A stretch of 64,000 nucleotides of DNA from Pseudobutyrivibrio sp. (GCF_015057185.1 NZ_SVEV01000001.1:1-64000), one strand, 5' to 3'; counted from the stretch's first letter, positions 1 through 9,488 are shown. Notes: a model not told the origin generated them from the sequence alone. Program-made: numbers and translations.

Positions 1-2
1 AA

Positions 3-272
3 AAAGAATCTAAAGCAGATGCAGATTCTTGCAAGCAGCAGATTAAGAGGCTAAAGATAATCAATACGATTTTGATTATTATATCTGCAACATTACTTCT
101 TTGTGTTTTAGGAATGTTTTATATCAGTTCAACGATTAATAGCCCTAATATTATGAACTACAAAGAGACTATTACTGACGAGTATTCTCAATGGAAGCAA
201 GAGCTTGAGGAAAAAGAAGCTGAGCTTAAGGAGAGGGAACGAGCTCTTGAAGAAAGAGAGTCAGGTCAGTGA
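3..272 (+). CDS. C-terminal part of a membrane/coiled-coil protein (partial)
   Basis: The reading frame is open from the left window edge with no stop, so this is the 3' end of a longer gene; the TTG at 72 is only an internal codon. What is visible is a basic stretch, one hydrophobic membrane segment at about 57-135 nt, and then a highly charged Glu/Lys/Arg heptad-like tail typical of a short coiled coil. I do not recognise a family. It lies 44 nt upstream of the response regulator and may be cotranscribed with it. Function unknown; the tail could be a cytoplasmic or extracytoplasmic oligomerisation stalk. Confidence 0.55.
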   Translation, partial: KESKADADSCKQQIKRLKIINTILIIISATLLLCVLGMFYISSTINSPNIMNYKETITDEYSQWKQELEEKEAELKERERALEERESGQ

Positions 273-316
273 TATAAATTGCAACTAATAACATATTCAA
301 GGATGGGGTTGGTGTT

Positions 317-1006
317 ATGTCGAAAAACAAAATTCTTGTGGCTGATGATGAGAGCCGAATGAGAAAGCTCATCAAAGACTATTTAGTAAGAGAGGACTAC
401 GAGGTCGTAGAAGCTGAAAATGGAGAACAGGCACTAGATATATTCTATATGGACAGTGACATTTCGCTTATTATATTGGATGTAATGATGCCAAAGGTTG
501 ATGGTTTCGCTGTTTTAAAAGAAATTCGAGAAACATCATCAATTCCTGTATTGATGCTTACTGCTAAGGGCGAAGAGAATGATGTCCTTAATGGCTTTGA
601 GCTTGGAGCGGATGAATATATCAATAAACCATTTTCGCCAAAGATTTTAATGGCTCGTGTTAATGCAGTTCTTAGACGTAGCGTTGATGAGTCATTAGGA
701 AAGAAGGTTGTAGAGGCTGGTGGCATTCAATTAGATGTTGATGCCCATGTAGCTACTAATGATGGAGCACCTGTAGAGCTTTCTGTTAAAGAGTTTGAAT
801 TACTGTACTATTTCATTAATAACGAAGGAATTGCTCTTTCTCGAGAGAAAATCCTTAATCATGTATGGGATTATGATTATTTTGGAGATGCGAGAACAAT
901 CGATACTCATGTAAAGAAACTTCGTAGCAAGCTTGATGACAAGGGCAACTATATCAAGACTATCTGGGGCATGGGGTATAAGTTTGAAGTCGATGCGAAA
1001 GTCTAA
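317..1006 (+). CDS. OmpR/PhoB-family response regulator
   Basis: This is a DNA-binding response regulator of 229 residues, the normal length for the family. An N-terminal receiver domain (about 1-120) shows the acidic pair D10/D11, the phospho-acceptor D55 in a LDVMMP context and the conserved K104 in NKPF. The C-terminal winged-helix domain (about 130-225) carries the THVKKLRSKL recognition region and ends with the GMGYKF wing. The ATG at 317 follows a purine-rich ribosome binding site. Its stop overlaps the start of the histidine kinase, so the two are translationally coupled and form a cognate two-component pair. The signal and regulon are unknown. Confidence 0.95.
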   Translation: MSKNKILVADDESRMRKLIKDYLVREDYEVVEAENGEQALDIFYMDSDISLIILDVMMPKVDGFAVLKEIRETSSIPVLMLTAKGEENDVLNGFELGADEYINKPFSPKILMARVNAVLRRSVDESLGKKVVEAGGIQLDVDAHVATNDGAPVELSVKEFELLYYFINNEGIALSREKILNHVWDYDYFGDARTIDTHVKKLRSKLDDKGNYIKTIWGMGYKFEVDAKV

Positions 1007-2495
1007 TATAATAAATCGCCAAATTGTAGGATTGATAGCAGTGATAATTATTACTGCGGTAGTAGTTATCAGCCTGCTAACTTCCTGCTTTTTAGGCGAT
1101 TATTATTTATATCAAAGAAGAAAAGATATGAGCACGGTTTTTAACCAGCTCTACGAAAAATGTAATAATGGCGCTCTTTATGGAGAGGAAAATGAAAAGG
1201 AGTGCGAGTCTCTATTTGACAGATATTCTGTGTCCGTTGTAATTGTAGGATCTAACGGAGAATGTCTTGTAACATCTGATAATGATTCAAATCTGCTTAT
1301 TGAACAGCTTAATTATTCTATGCTTTCAAAAGACGATTCTGCCAAATTAATAAAACAAACTGATCAGTATGAAATACTAAGTACTAGGTTTCCGCATTTA
1401 GAATCAAAATTTTTGATTCTTATTGGTGTGCTTCCTGATGACAATATTGTTTTCATGAGAGTGCCTTATTCAACTATTGTCAAGCTTACAAGATTAACAA
1501 ATAAGTTTTTCTTTGCTTTGGCATTGTTAGCTGTAGTAGTTTCTATTCTAATAAGCCGTTATGTTGTTTCTAGGTTTACAAAACCGCTGTTTGGAATAAT
1601 TGATTTGACAAAGAGAATCTCTAACTTTGATTTTGAAGCTAAATATTATCCGCAAAAGATATATAACGAAGTGGATGATTTGGGAGAGCATATCAATGAA
1701 ATGTCTACCACATTAAAAAGAGCTATTGAGCAGTTGAAAACTGCCAACGATAGCTTAAAGCATGACCTTGAAGTTCGCGAAGAGACAGAGAACATGCGTA
1801 AGGAATTTGTATCAAACGTTTCTCATGAGCTAAAGACGCCTATAGCGTTGATTCAAGGATACGCCGAAGGTCTACAAGAAGGCATTATGGATGACGAGAA
1901 TAGTAGGCAGATTTATTTGGACATCATTATTGATGAGGCTAACAAAATGAATCGACTAGTTAGAGAAATGCTTATTCTTAACCAGCTTGAGGCTGGACAG
2001 ATGAGCATGGACTTAGTTGATTTCAATGTTACTGACATGATTGATAGTGTAATTGATTCAAATAAAATCAATTTCGAAGCTCAGAATATTTCTTATTCAT
2101 TTATTAATAAGGAAGAGTGTATTGTTCATGCAGATGAATTCCTGGTTGAGCAGGTAATTACTAATTTCGTAAGCAACGCTATTCATTATGTTTTAAATGA
2201 GAATGTTATTACAGTTCGATATGATTTTGTAAAAAAAGGAAAAGTTCGAATTAGTGTATTCAATTCAGGTAACAATATAGGCAAAAAGGATTTGAAGCAT
2301 ATTTGGGAAAAATTCTATAAAGCTGATAAAGCCAGAAGCCGTGAGTATGGCGGAAGCGGTATAGGTCTTTCTGTCGTTAAGGCTATTATGGATTTGTTAC
2401 ATGAAAAATTTGGTGTAGAAAATCTTGAAAATGGTGTTGAATTTTGGTTCGAATTATCTTTAGCAAAAGACACAAAATTCAAACAAAATTCATAG
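993..2495 (+). CDS. Sensor histidine kinase, HAMP-type
   Basis: This is a membrane sensor kinase of about 500 residues. A longer frame opens at 933, but those residues are encoded inside the regulator gene. The ATG at 993, overlapping the regulator stop by 14 nt, puts the first membrane helix near residue 10, as expected. Order: TM1, an extracytoplasmic sensor of about 150 residues, TM2 (about 170-190), HAMP linker, dimerisation/phosphoacceptor domain with SHELKTP (phospho-His at about residue 278), and a HATPase domain with an N box and a GGSGIGL G box. It would phosphorylate the upstream OmpR-type regulator. The ligand is not evident. Confidence 0.93.
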   Translation: MRKSNIINRQIVGLIAVIIITAVVVISLLTSCFLGDYYLYQRRKDMSTVFNQLYEKCNNGALYGEENEKECESLFDRYSVSVVIVGSNGECLVTSDNDSNLLIEQLNYSMLSKDDSAKLIKQTDQYEILSTRFPHLESKFLILIGVLPDDNIVFMRVPYSTIVKLTRLTNKFFFALALLAVVVSILISRYVVSRFTKPLFGIIDLTKRISNFDFEAKYYPQKIYNEVDDLGEHINEMSTTLKRAIEQLKTANDSLKHDLEVREETENMRKEFVSNVSHELKTPIALIQGYAEGLQEGIMDDENSRQIYLDIIIDEANKMNRLVREMLILNQLEAGQMSMDLVDFNVTDMIDSVIDSNKINFEAQNISYSFINKEECIVHADEFLVEQVITNFVSNAIHYVLNENVITVRYDFVKKGKVRISVFNSGNNIGKKDLKHIWEKFYKADKARSREYGGSGIGLSVVKAIMDLLHEKFGVENLENGVEFWFELSLAKDTKFKQNS

Positions 2496-2578
2496 AATTT
2501 TCTGATTTTTCACGTTGAACAATACACATATTAATGCTAATATACCATTAATGATTAGTTTATATCTCAGGAGTTGGC

Positions 2579-3334
2579 ATGAAAATTAAAAGAAATTTGC
2601 TTTTGATTTGTGTGTTTTGTATTTCGATTATGGTGACCGGTTGTGGAGATCCGTTATTCGTTATGACAGCCGAAGAAGAATCCATAATTACTTTGTATGC
2701 CTCAAAAACTGTTTCGAAATTTAATAAAAACCAGAGTACAGGTATTTGTAATGCTAGAGTTAAAACTGGAGAATTAGACGAAGATTACGAAGCAGACGAG
2801 GAAACGGAAGAAGAAGTTCCAGAAAATCCTGAAGAAGAAACTCCATTAGATGAAGAAAATCCAGATATGGAGACTGGCACTATAGATGAAGAAATCCCTG
2901 ATTCTGAGACAGAAGTAGATTCAGAAGAAAGTGGGTATTCATTTACAAATGCAATGGGCATTGATGGTGTAGAGTTTTCTTTTTCTTCATTTGATGTTTC
3001 AGATGTTTTCCAAACAAGTGCTTATGCAACAAACAAAGTTAATGGAAAGAAATATGTAGTTTTACATATTGATGCAGTTAACAATTCTGGTTCATCGGTT
3101 GATTTTTCAACTATTTCAGATAGAACCTACAGCCTTTCTATTGGTGAGGAAAAGGCAGAGGTTGTTTATGTTCCAGTTTCAAATAATTTAGATACTTATG
3201 ATGGCGTCATGAAGTCAGGGGCAGAAAAATCATTTGTTCTTGTATTTTTATTTAGTGAGTCATCATTAGAAAATATGTCATCCCTTGAACTTTTTGTTAC
3301 AAGTGATGGAACAACAAGAGGGACAACAATATAA
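2579..3334 (+). CDS. Secreted lipoprotein with acidic linker and DUF4352-like C-terminal domain
   Basis: The N terminus is a basic region and hydrophobic core followed by a lipobox ending in TGC-G, so the protein should be lipid-anchored outside the membrane. Residues about 65-120 are an acidic Glu/Asp/Pro-rich spacer. The C-terminal 130 residues look like a beta-sandwich resembling DUF4352 domains of clostridial lipoproteins (my inference from pattern, not a search). The ATG follows an AGGAG site. It sits alone 84 nt after the sensor kinase and might be a target or accessory of that system. Function unknown. Confidence 0.7.
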   Translation: MKIKRNLLLICVFCISIMVTGCGDPLFVMTAEEESIITLYASKTVSKFNKNQSTGICNARVKTGELDEDYEADEETEEEVPENPEEETPLDEENPDMETGTIDEEIPDSETEVDSEESGYSFTNAMGIDGVEFSFSSFDVSDVFQTSAYATNKVNGKKYVVLHIDAVNNSGSSVDFSTISDRTYSLSIGEEKAEVVYVPVSNNLDTYDGVMKSGAEKSFVLVFLFSESSLENMSSLELFVTSDGTTRGTTI

Positions 3335-3368
3335 ATCATTTTGATTTATAAATTGAGAGGAGATTTGC

Positions 3369-4292
3369 ATGGATACTAATATTTTATTGGAATCGGGCAC
3401 TAATGAACTTGAAGTCCTCGAGTTCAAAGTTGGCAAGAATTTCTATGGAATTAACGTTGCCAAGATTAGGGAGATTTTGTTGTACCAACAGGTGACTCCA
3501 TTGCCTAATGCTCACCCTTGTATTGAAGGAATCTTCATGCCTAGAGATATTATGATTTCTGTTATTTCTCTTCGCAAATGCTTAAATATTACAGATGAAC
3601 CTGAAAATGATGGCTTATTTATCATTACAAACTTTAATAGTTTGAATACAGCCTTTCATGTGGATGAGGTTCTTGGTATCCATCGTGTTTCCTGGGAAGA
3701 TATTATTAAACCAGATGCAACAATCAGTTCAGATGAATCCGGCGTTTCTACTGGTGTAATTAAATTAGAGGATCGCTTGGTTGTTATTCTTGACTTCGAA
3801 AAAATCGTTACAGATATTAACCCTGAGACTGGTCTTAAGGTTTCAGAAATGGATGATTATGAGTCTCGTGATAGAAGTAAATCACCTATTTTACTTTGCG
3901 AGGATTCGCCACTTCTTTCAAAACTTATTGTGGAGTGCTTGAAGAAGGCTGGTTATACAAATCTTATTGTAAATATGAATGGTCAAGAGGGCTGGGACAA
4001 GCTTGTTGAGCTCCATAAGAAGGGCACTGTTCTTCAAGATGTTCACCTTATCATTACTGATATTGAGATGCCTCTAATGGATGGTCATAGACTTTGTAAG
4101 TTAGTAAAAGAGAATGAGACAATGAAGAACATTCCGCTCATCATTTTCTCTTCACTTATTAATGATGAAATTAGAAGAAAGGGCGAGAGCTTAGGTGCTG
4201 ATGCTCAGCTTACAAAGCCAGAAATTGGTAAATTGATTTCCGTTGTTGATGAACTTGTAGCTAAATACGAGGCCGCTCGTGCCGGTAATTAG
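3369..4292 (+). CDS. cheV: Chemotaxis coupling protein CheV
   Basis: The 307 residues have the CheV architecture. A CheW-like coupling domain (about 10-155) joins chemoreceptors to the kinase CheA. A receiver domain (about 172-300) follows, with D231 in a TDIEMPLMDG context, an upstream acidic pair in LCEDS, and a conserved Lys in LTKPE. Phosphorylation of CheV in known systems adjusts receptor coupling during adaptation. The ribosome binding site is GAGAGGAG. No other chemotaxis genes are adjacent, but the FliD-like gene elsewhere in the window also points to motility. A terminator follows directly. Confidence 0.93.
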   Translation: MDTNILLESGTNELEVLEFKVGKNFYGINVAKIREILLYQQVTPLPNAHPCIEGIFMPRDIMISVISLRKCLNITDEPENDGLFIITNFNSLNTAFHVDEVLGIHRVSWEDIIKPDATISSDESGVSTGVIKLEDRLVVILDFEKIVTDINPETGLKVSEMDDYESRDRSKSPILLCEDSPLLSKLIVECLKKAGYTNLIVNMNGQEGWDKLVELHKKGTVLQDVHLIITDIEMPLMDGHRLCKLVKENETMKNIPLIIFSSLINDEIRRKGESLGADAQLTKPEIGKLISVVDELVAKYEAARAGN

Positions 4293-4307
4293 TAAATTTT
4301 AAACTTT

Positions 4308-4336
4308 AGGGGTATGCTAAGCATGCCCCTTTATTT
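4308..4336 (+). terminator. Intrinsic terminator after cheV
   Basis: A 10-bp stem (AGGGGTATGC/GCATGCCCCT, one G-T pair) with a 3-nt loop is followed by a T-rich run, 16 nt after the cheV stop. Confidence 0.85.
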
Positions 4337-4365
4337 GAATTAAGAGATATAGGGGGAAGCAGGGA

Positions 4366-6231
4366 ATGTCTAGTTCTGAGGACTATCTTGATGGACTACT
4401 TAATTCAATAAATAAAGCTAAGACAGATGCTACTCAAGTAGAGGAAAAGGTTGAGACTGCCCAACAGAAAATCATTGATACTAGAAAAGCAATTTCTCCT
4501 GATGATGATTTTTTTGCTGCTACTGGAATAGACTCAAAATCTGTTAATAGAAAAAGCTCGCATCCTTACCTCAGGAAGGTACTTTCTGAGGAGGATTTTT
4601 TGCGTCGTTTTGAAGAAGAATTGGATATGGACGACCCAGATGTTTTTATTAGCGAGTTTGAACAAGAGATTGATGAAGAAGAGCGCATTTTTCAGGAAAC
4701 TGGTGAGGTGCCACAGTCGGAAAACGTGGTAGATGCGCTTTTGGATAATATAGAAAATGCAGTGGTTGACGCTACTCAAAAGCTAGATGAGGCTCCTAAA
4801 GCAGAACCAAAGGCTACAGCAGAACTTAAACCAGAGCCGATAGCTGAGCCAGAGGCTGATGTATTGCCAGAGGCTACTGAAGAAACTACAGAAGAACCAG
4901 AAACGGCCTCAGAAGGCGGTGAAATGGATTTATCCTCAGATGAGCCATTGTCGCTGCCTGAGGACGATGATATTGATTTATCAGAATTTTTACAAGAAGA
5001 TGATGAAGGTGAAAAAACTGAGCCTCAAGAGGAGACTGCTGATGATGACTTTGGATTCTCTCTTGATGATGCAACAAGTGAAATAGAAGAAGAACCCCTT
5101 GATGATTCATTAAAGGAATTTATGCCGGATGAAATGGATGCATTAGACGAAGTTGAATTCGGTGATGGGGAAGAGCCAAATCTTTCAGGTGAGGATGATT
5201 TAGACTTAGAAAACATTCTCGATGGAGAAGACGAGGATTTACTTGATATACAATCTCTATTAAATGGAGATGAAGAAGGGGCTTCTGAAGGTGCTGATAT
5301 AGACGAATCTGCAGAAGCAAATACAGAGGATGATTCCTCTGATGATGGCGGCAAAAAGGGCAAAAAGAAAAAGGAAAAGAAGAAAAAAGAAAAGGGTGAA
5401 AAGAAGCCAAATCCTTTTGTACAGAAATTATTGCTCCTTATTTTTGGACCTCCAGATGAGGATGAGCTTGCGGAAATGGAGGCTAAAAAGAATCCTCCTG
5501 TTACTTATGATGAAGAAGGAAATCCTATAACACCTGAGGATCCTAAAGAGAAAAAGAAGCGAGAAAAAGAGGAAAAGAAGGCCGCTAAAGAAGCAGCTAA
5601 GAAAGAAAAGGAAGCAGCTAAGAAAGAGAAAGAGGCAGCAAAGAAAGAGAAGCCTAAAAAGCAGCCTAAGCCTAAAAAGCCTAAAAAAGTTAAGGAACCT
5701 GATAATTCTCCTAAAATTCCTATTTCCATTATCCTCACATTTTTGGTATTATCTATATCAATAATTGCTGTTGTTATGGTTGGAATGACTTTTACAGGTC
5801 TAAAGCGTGCCATGTCTCAGGCTCAAGAACTCTATGCAGAGGGCGATTACATTGCAGCATATGAGAAGCTTAATGGATATCCTCTTGAGGATGAGGAAGT
5901 TACTTTAATGAGAAATCAGGCTAGAACTCTTGCTGATTTGCAACAATGTCAGACTGAGTACGAAACCTTTATTCTCTATAAGCAATACAATTACGCATTA
6001 GATTCATTGATAAAAGGTATAGGACGTTACGAAAAATTCAAAGATGATGCTGCAGAATATGGAATTGCAGATCAATATGATTCTTACGGTAACACCCTAA
6101 TCCAAGAACTACAGGATGAGTTTGGTGTCACTCCTGAGCAGGCTCTTGAGATTTATAATCAGCCAAACAGACATTACTATACTATAGAACTTAGAAAGGT
6201 GCTGCGAAGCTTAGGGTTACCAGATTTATGA
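4366..6231 (+). CDS. Large acidic/lysine-rich single-pass membrane protein, unknown function
   Basis: I do not recognise this 621-residue protein. Two similar N-terminal motifs, YLDGLLNSINKAKTDAT and VVDALLDNIENAVVDAT, lie near residues 7 and 124. Between about 140 and 325 it is very rich in Asp and Glu. From about 329 to 445 it turns strongly Lys-rich with near-perfect EAAKKEK repeats. One membrane helix spans about 451-475, and a helical, TPR-like tail of about 140 residues follows. There is no signal peptide, so the long charged region is probably cytoplasmic and the tail outside. It lies just after cheV and overlaps hisH by four bases, so hisH is translated from the same message. The charge segregation suggests a scaffold or tether, but that is a guess. 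Confidence 0.8.
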   Translation: MSSSEDYLDGLLNSINKAKTDATQVEEKVETAQQKIIDTRKAISPDDDFFAATGIDSKSVNRKSSHPYLRKVLSEEDFLRRFEEELDMDDPDVFISEFEQEIDEEERIFQETGEVPQSENVVDALLDNIENAVVDATQKLDEAPKAEPKATAELKPEPIAEPEADVLPEATEETTEEPETASEGGEMDLSSDEPLSLPEDDDIDLSEFLQEDDEGEKTEPQEETADDDFGFSLDDATSEIEEEPLDDSLKEFMPDEMDALDEVEFGDGEEPNLSGEDDLDLENILDGEDEDLLDIQSLLNGDEEGASEGADIDESAEANTEDDSSDDGGKKGKKKKEKKKKEKGEKKPNPFVQKLLLLIFGPPDEDELAEMEAKKNPPVTYDEEGNPITPEDPKEKKKREKEEKKAAKEAAKKEKEAAKKEKEAAKKEKPKKQPKPKKPKKVKEPDNSPKIPISIILTFLVLSISIIAVVMVGMTFTGLKRAMSQAQELYAEGDYIAAYEKLNGYPLEDEEVTLMRNQARTLADLQQCQTEYETFILYKQYNYALDSLIKGIGRYEKFKDDAAEYGIADQYDSYGNTLIQELQDEFGVTPEQALEIYNQPNRHYYTIELRKVLRSLGLPDL

Positions 6232-6833
6232 TTGCAATACTAGATTATGATGCAGGAAATATTAAAAGTGTAGAAAAAGCATTCAAAATCCTTGGTAAGG
6301 AAACTATCCTTACCAGGGATTTTAGTGTAATTGAAAAAGCCGACCATGTGATTTTGCCAGGGGTCGGCTCTTTTGCTGATGCTATGAACCATTTAAAAAA
6401 GTACGAGCTTGACAAGGCCATCAAGGATTATGTTGTTAGTGGACGACCATTTCTTGGCATTTGCCTAGGCTTACAGCTTCTTTTTGATTCTAGTGAAGAA
6501 TCACCAGGGGTCGAGGGGCTTCATATTCTTGATGGAAAAGTTGTTCGTATTCCGGATGGACCAGGGCTAAAGGTCCCACATATTGGATGGAATTCCCTTG
6601 ATTTTCCTGGCAAGGGACGTCTCTTTGATGGAATAGATGAGGGGGCATTTGTTTACTTTGTCCATTCATATTATTTGAAGGCAAAGGAAGAGGCTATTGT
6701 AAAGGCTACAACTGAGTACGGCTGCCATATTCATGCATCAGTGGAAAAGGATAATGTTTTCGCTTGTCAGTTCCATCCAGAAAAATCTTCAACTGTTGGA
6801 TTAAAGATACTTGAAAACTTTGCCAACCTTTAA
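6228..6833 (+). CDS. hisH: Imidazole glycerol phosphate synthase, glutaminase subunit
   Basis: HisH hydrolyses glutamine and channels ammonia to HisF during histidine synthesis. The 201-residue class I amidotransferase shows the nucleophile C79 in GICLG and the His/Glu pair H183/E185 in FHPEKS, with the oxyanion GVGSF strand upstream. Its ATG overlaps the stop of the preceding gene (ATGA), and hisF follows after 44 nt. Only these two his genes are here. The rest of the pathway must lie elsewhere. Confidence 0.97.
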   Translation: MIAILDYDAGNIKSVEKAFKILGKETILTRDFSVIEKADHVILPGVGSFADAMNHLKKYELDKAIKDYVVSGRPFLGICLGLQLLFDSSEESPGVEGLHILDGKVVRIPDGPGLKVPHIGWNSLDFPGKGRLFDGIDEGAFVYFVHSYYLKAKEEAIVKATTEYGCHIHASVEKDNVFACQFHPEKSSTVGLKILENFANL

Positions 6834-6877
6834 TTGGTTTATCGGATTCGTATATACGTATTTTGTAGGAGAGTGTT

Positions 6878-7639
6878 ATGTTTACTAAAAGAATAATCCC
6901 ATGCTTGGATGTTAAGGATGGTAGAGTTGTAAAGGGCGTTAATTTTGTAGATTTAAGAGATGCAGGTGATCCAGTTGAGATTGCTGCGGCCTATGATAAA
7001 GCAGGAGCTGATGAGGTGGTATTCCTAGATATCACAGCTTCTTCAGATCAGAGAAATACTGTTGTTGATATGGTCCGCCGTGTGGCAGAGCAGGTTTTTA
7101 TTCCATTTACTGTTGGTGGCGGTATTCGTACAGTGGATGATTTTAAGGCGTTGCTTCGTGAAGGTGCAGACAAGATTTCTGTTAATTCTGCTGCAATCGA
7201 TAATCCTAGACTTATTTCAGATGCTGCTGACAAGTTTGGTAGTCAATGTGTTGTGGTTGCAATTGATGCAAAAAAGAGAGCTGATGGCGGCGGTTTTAAT
7301 ATCTATAAGCATGGCGGTCGTTTGGATTGTGGCATCGATGCAGTAGAGTGGGCACTTCAAGTCGAAAAGCTTGGTGCAGGAGAAATTCTTCTTACTTCTA
7401 TGGACCAGGATGGCACTAAGGCAGGATTTGATTTAGAGCTTACAAAAGCAATTTCTGAAGCGGTTAATATTCCGGTTATTGCCTCTGGTGGTGCTGGCAC
7501 TATGGAACATTTCAAGGATGCCCTTACTGTTGGCGGAGCTGATGCAGCACTTGCAGCATCATTGTTCCACTATAAGGAATTAGAGATAATAGATTTAAAG
7601 AAATATCTTAGAGATGAAGGTATCCCTGTAAGATTATAA
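6878..7639 (+). CDS. hisF: Imidazole glycerol phosphate synthase, cyclase subunit
   Basis: HisF is the (beta/alpha)8 partner of HisH. It converts PRFAR plus ammonia into imidazole glycerol phosphate and AICAR. The two catalytic aspartates are visible as D11 (PCLDVKDG) and D130 (VVAIDAKK), and the phosphate-binding loops GGGIR and ASGGAG are intact. At 253 residues it is full length. The start follows TAGGAGA. The AICAR released here feeds purine synthesis, whose last two enzymes are encoded about 5 kb downstream. Confidence 0.97.
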   Translation: MFTKRIIPCLDVKDGRVVKGVNFVDLRDAGDPVEIAAAYDKAGADEVVFLDITASSDQRNTVVDMVRRVAEQVFIPFTVGGGIRTVDDFKALLREGADKISVNSAAIDNPRLISDAADKFGSQCVVVAIDAKKRADGGGFNIYKHGGRLDCGIDAVEWALQVEKLGAGEILLTSMDQDGTKAGFDLELTKAISEAVNIPVIASGGAGTMEHFKDALTVGGADAALAASLFHYKELEIIDLKKYLRDEGIPVRL

Positions 7640-7657
7640 TTTTGCTATGAATTGAAG

Positions 7658-7687
7658 GCTTGGCGAGCAATCGCCAGGCTTTTTTTA
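7658..7687 (+). terminator. Intrinsic terminator after hisF
   Basis: A GGCTTGGCGA/TCGCCAGGCT stem with one wobble and a 4-nt loop is followed by seven T residues. It ends the his transcript. Confidence 0.88.
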
Positions 7688-7714
7688 TATTAATAACGTT
7701 ATACAAACACAATC

Positions 7715-7741
7715 TTGACTAATTATATATATATATATAAT
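7715..7741 (+). promoter_or_regulatory. Possible promoter with a TA-repeat spacer
   Basis: TTGACT is followed by a run of alternating TA and a TATAAT 15 nt later; other registers of the TA run could serve as the -10. It lies upstream of the zinc-ribbon membrane protein gene. The spacing is shorter than optimal. Confidence 0.45.
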
Positions 7742-7796
7742 TATTTTGCTTTTTACTATGTTTTTTATGAAGTATAAGAAAGATGAGGTGTTATGC

Positions 7797-8327
7797 ATGG
7801 ACGTAGTTAAGTCGATTTTGGGTTATTTTTGGTATATTTTGTGGTACGTAATAGTTGGAAAGTTTTTCTCGGTAATCATTGATTTGGTAATCTTGCTATT
7901 AGCAATTGTTGCTATTGGCTCAACTCCAGAGGAATTTAGAACTGGTAATGGTTGGGTTATGGTTGGTATATCTGCAGCTCTATTATTAGTATTTGCTTTA
8001 TTTACATATTTCAAGCTTGTTAGACCAACTCGGTGCGATAGCTGTTTTTCTTATTTTGCTGTTAAGTGGAATGGAAGAGAGACTATTGGTAGTGAGCAGT
8101 CATTCCAAAATGAGAAGACTACAACATATGTAAATCAGACAGTCAGAAAAAAAGTGGACACTGGTACTGTATTTGGTGCTGTTGAAACTGATGTAGATGT
8201 AAGTGTCCCTGTTACACAGTCACGTGTTGTAGAGTACAATCAAAAGGTTTATAAGGATAAGTATATCTGCAGATTCTGTGGTGCAACTTCTTACAAAACT
8301 TGCAAGGGTTCAAAAAAGAGAGCGTAA
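7797..8327 (+). CDS. Membrane protein with a split zinc-ribbon, unknown
   Basis: The frame opens at 7746, but the ATG at 7797 has a good GAGGTG site six bases upstream and is chosen, giving 176 residues. Two hydrophobic helices occupy about residues 10-40 and 53-75. The soluble C-terminal part holds one Cys pair (RCDSC) soon after the second helix and another (CRFCG) near the end, which together could bind one zinc. Between them is a beta-rich stretch. I do not recognise a family. It is followed by two TPR lipoproteins and could share their transcript. Confidence 0.65.
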   Translation: MDVVKSILGYFWYILWYVIVGKFFSVIIDLVILLLAIVAIGSTPEEFRTGNGWVMVGISAALLLVFALFTYFKLVRPTRCDSCFSYFAVKWNGRETIGSEQSFQNEKTTTYVNQTVRKKVDTGTVFGAVETDVDVSVPVTQSRVVEYNQKVYKDKYICRFCGATSYKTCKGSKKRA

Positions 8328-8376
8328 TGCATAATGTTTAAATCATTTTATTAAATAGTTTTGGAGGAAGAAAAAT

Positions 8377-9468
8377 TTGAGTAAGGGTAAAAGATTAATT
8401 CAAAGGGTATTTGCTCTTTGTTTTGTGCTAGTATTAACTGCTTGTGGTGCTTCTAAATTAGAGAAGCAGCTTGATTTAGGCGCGAAGTACTTAGAGGATT
8501 TGGATTACGACAATGCTATAGCTGCATACACAGCTGCTATTGATGTTGATCCAGCAAGTATTGATGCTTATGTAGGTTTGGCTAAGGCTTACGAGGAAAA
8601 GTCTTTTACTATTGATGACGCAAATGAAAGTCTAGATACATTGCTTTTGGCTTATAATACTGTTAATGATGTATTATCAGATTCAAAGACTGAATATGTT
8701 GGAATTAATGAATCATTAGATTCTGTTAATGAATTAAGAAATGATATCGAGATTTCATTCTTAAATGAATATTTCGAAACAATTAAGGATTTATCTTCTA
8801 ACAAATCACAAGATGAGATAGAAGCATTACAAGAAAAGTATGCTGAATATCTTGATAATTTCAAAGAAGAACCAAAAACTATAGATGAGATAGATATTGA
8901 TGAAGAATCTAAAAAGGTGTTTGAGGGTTTTTTGAATAATGAAACACCGTTTATTTATCATTCAGGTTTAGTTGATGCTTCATCTGGATACAATTTAGAT
9001 GAAGTGTTGGCGAATAATACTTCTTATACTTTTGGTGCTATCCTTAGTTGTTTTGATAATTACGATATTAAGACAAATTTTCATGATATTTCGTTTATTG
9101 ATTGTGGCCTGGATGGCAAATATGAATTGCTGTTAAATATTAATTATAATAAATTTGATGTTTTAAGCTTTGATTATGATAGCTGTGTATTTCACGTTAA
9201 TCAGATTAATTTGGTATTACAGGTTACCGACAATCAGCTTGAAGTTATTTATATAGGCGAATGTGGTAAGACTCATTTTTATGATGAAGAATATGAATCT
9301 GATATGAAGATATACTACAATGGACTTGTATATTGGAACGGTGAAATCGGTGGTTCAGAAATGCCTAGGGATGGATATAGTTTTGGTATTATTGATGCAG
9401 ATGGAGGATTCTCTACTTTGTATGAGTTTGATGAACTCGATTGGTCAGATTCTAACTATGATGAGTAA
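8377..9468 (+). CDS. TPR-containing lipoprotein (paralogue 1)
   Basis: The 363-residue protein starts at TTG 8377 behind a strong GGAGGAAG site. The N terminus has a hydrophobic signal and a lipobox (LTAC-G), so it should be anchored outside the membrane. About residues 28-75 form a TPR repeat with consensus spacing (YDNAIAAYTAAIDVDPASIDAY). The C-terminal half contains a FIDCGLDGKYELLL motif also found in the next gene, resembling Asp/Gly-rich loops of clostridial surface proteins. It is a paralogue of the gene at 9610 and shares 80 identical bases with it. Role unknown; such proteins often act as periplasmic-side adaptors or sensors. Confidence 0.8.
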   Translation: MSKGKRLIQRVFALCFVLVLTACGASKLEKQLDLGAKYLEDLDYDNAIAAYTAAIDVDPASIDAYVGLAKAYEEKSFTIDDANESLDTLLLAYNTVNDVLSDSKTEYVGINESLDSVNELRNDIEISFLNEYFETIKDLSSNKSQDEIEALQEKYAEYLDNFKEEPKTIDEIDIDEESKKVFEGFLNNETPFIYHSGLVDASSGYNLDEVLANNTSYTFGAILSCFDNYDIKTNFHDISFIDCGLDGKYELLLNINYNKFDVLSFDYDSCVFHVNQINLVLQVTDNQLEVIYIGECGKTHFYDEEYESDMKIYYNGLVYWNGEIGGSEMPRDGYSFGIIDADGGFSTLYEFDELDWSDSNYDE

Positions 9469-9488
9469 ATTTTCATAAGGTATATATT

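Noticed and set aside
5025-5813. Several minus-strand frames opposite the acidic/lysine-rich gene
   Set aside because: Low-complexity GAA/AAG-rich sense codons leave the antisense frames open; the Ser/Phe/His-rich products are not protein-like.
7721-7741. TA-repeat run as a functional microsatellite
   Set aside because: Short AT runs are common in this AT-rich genome; it more likely only serves as promoter spacer or -10 region.
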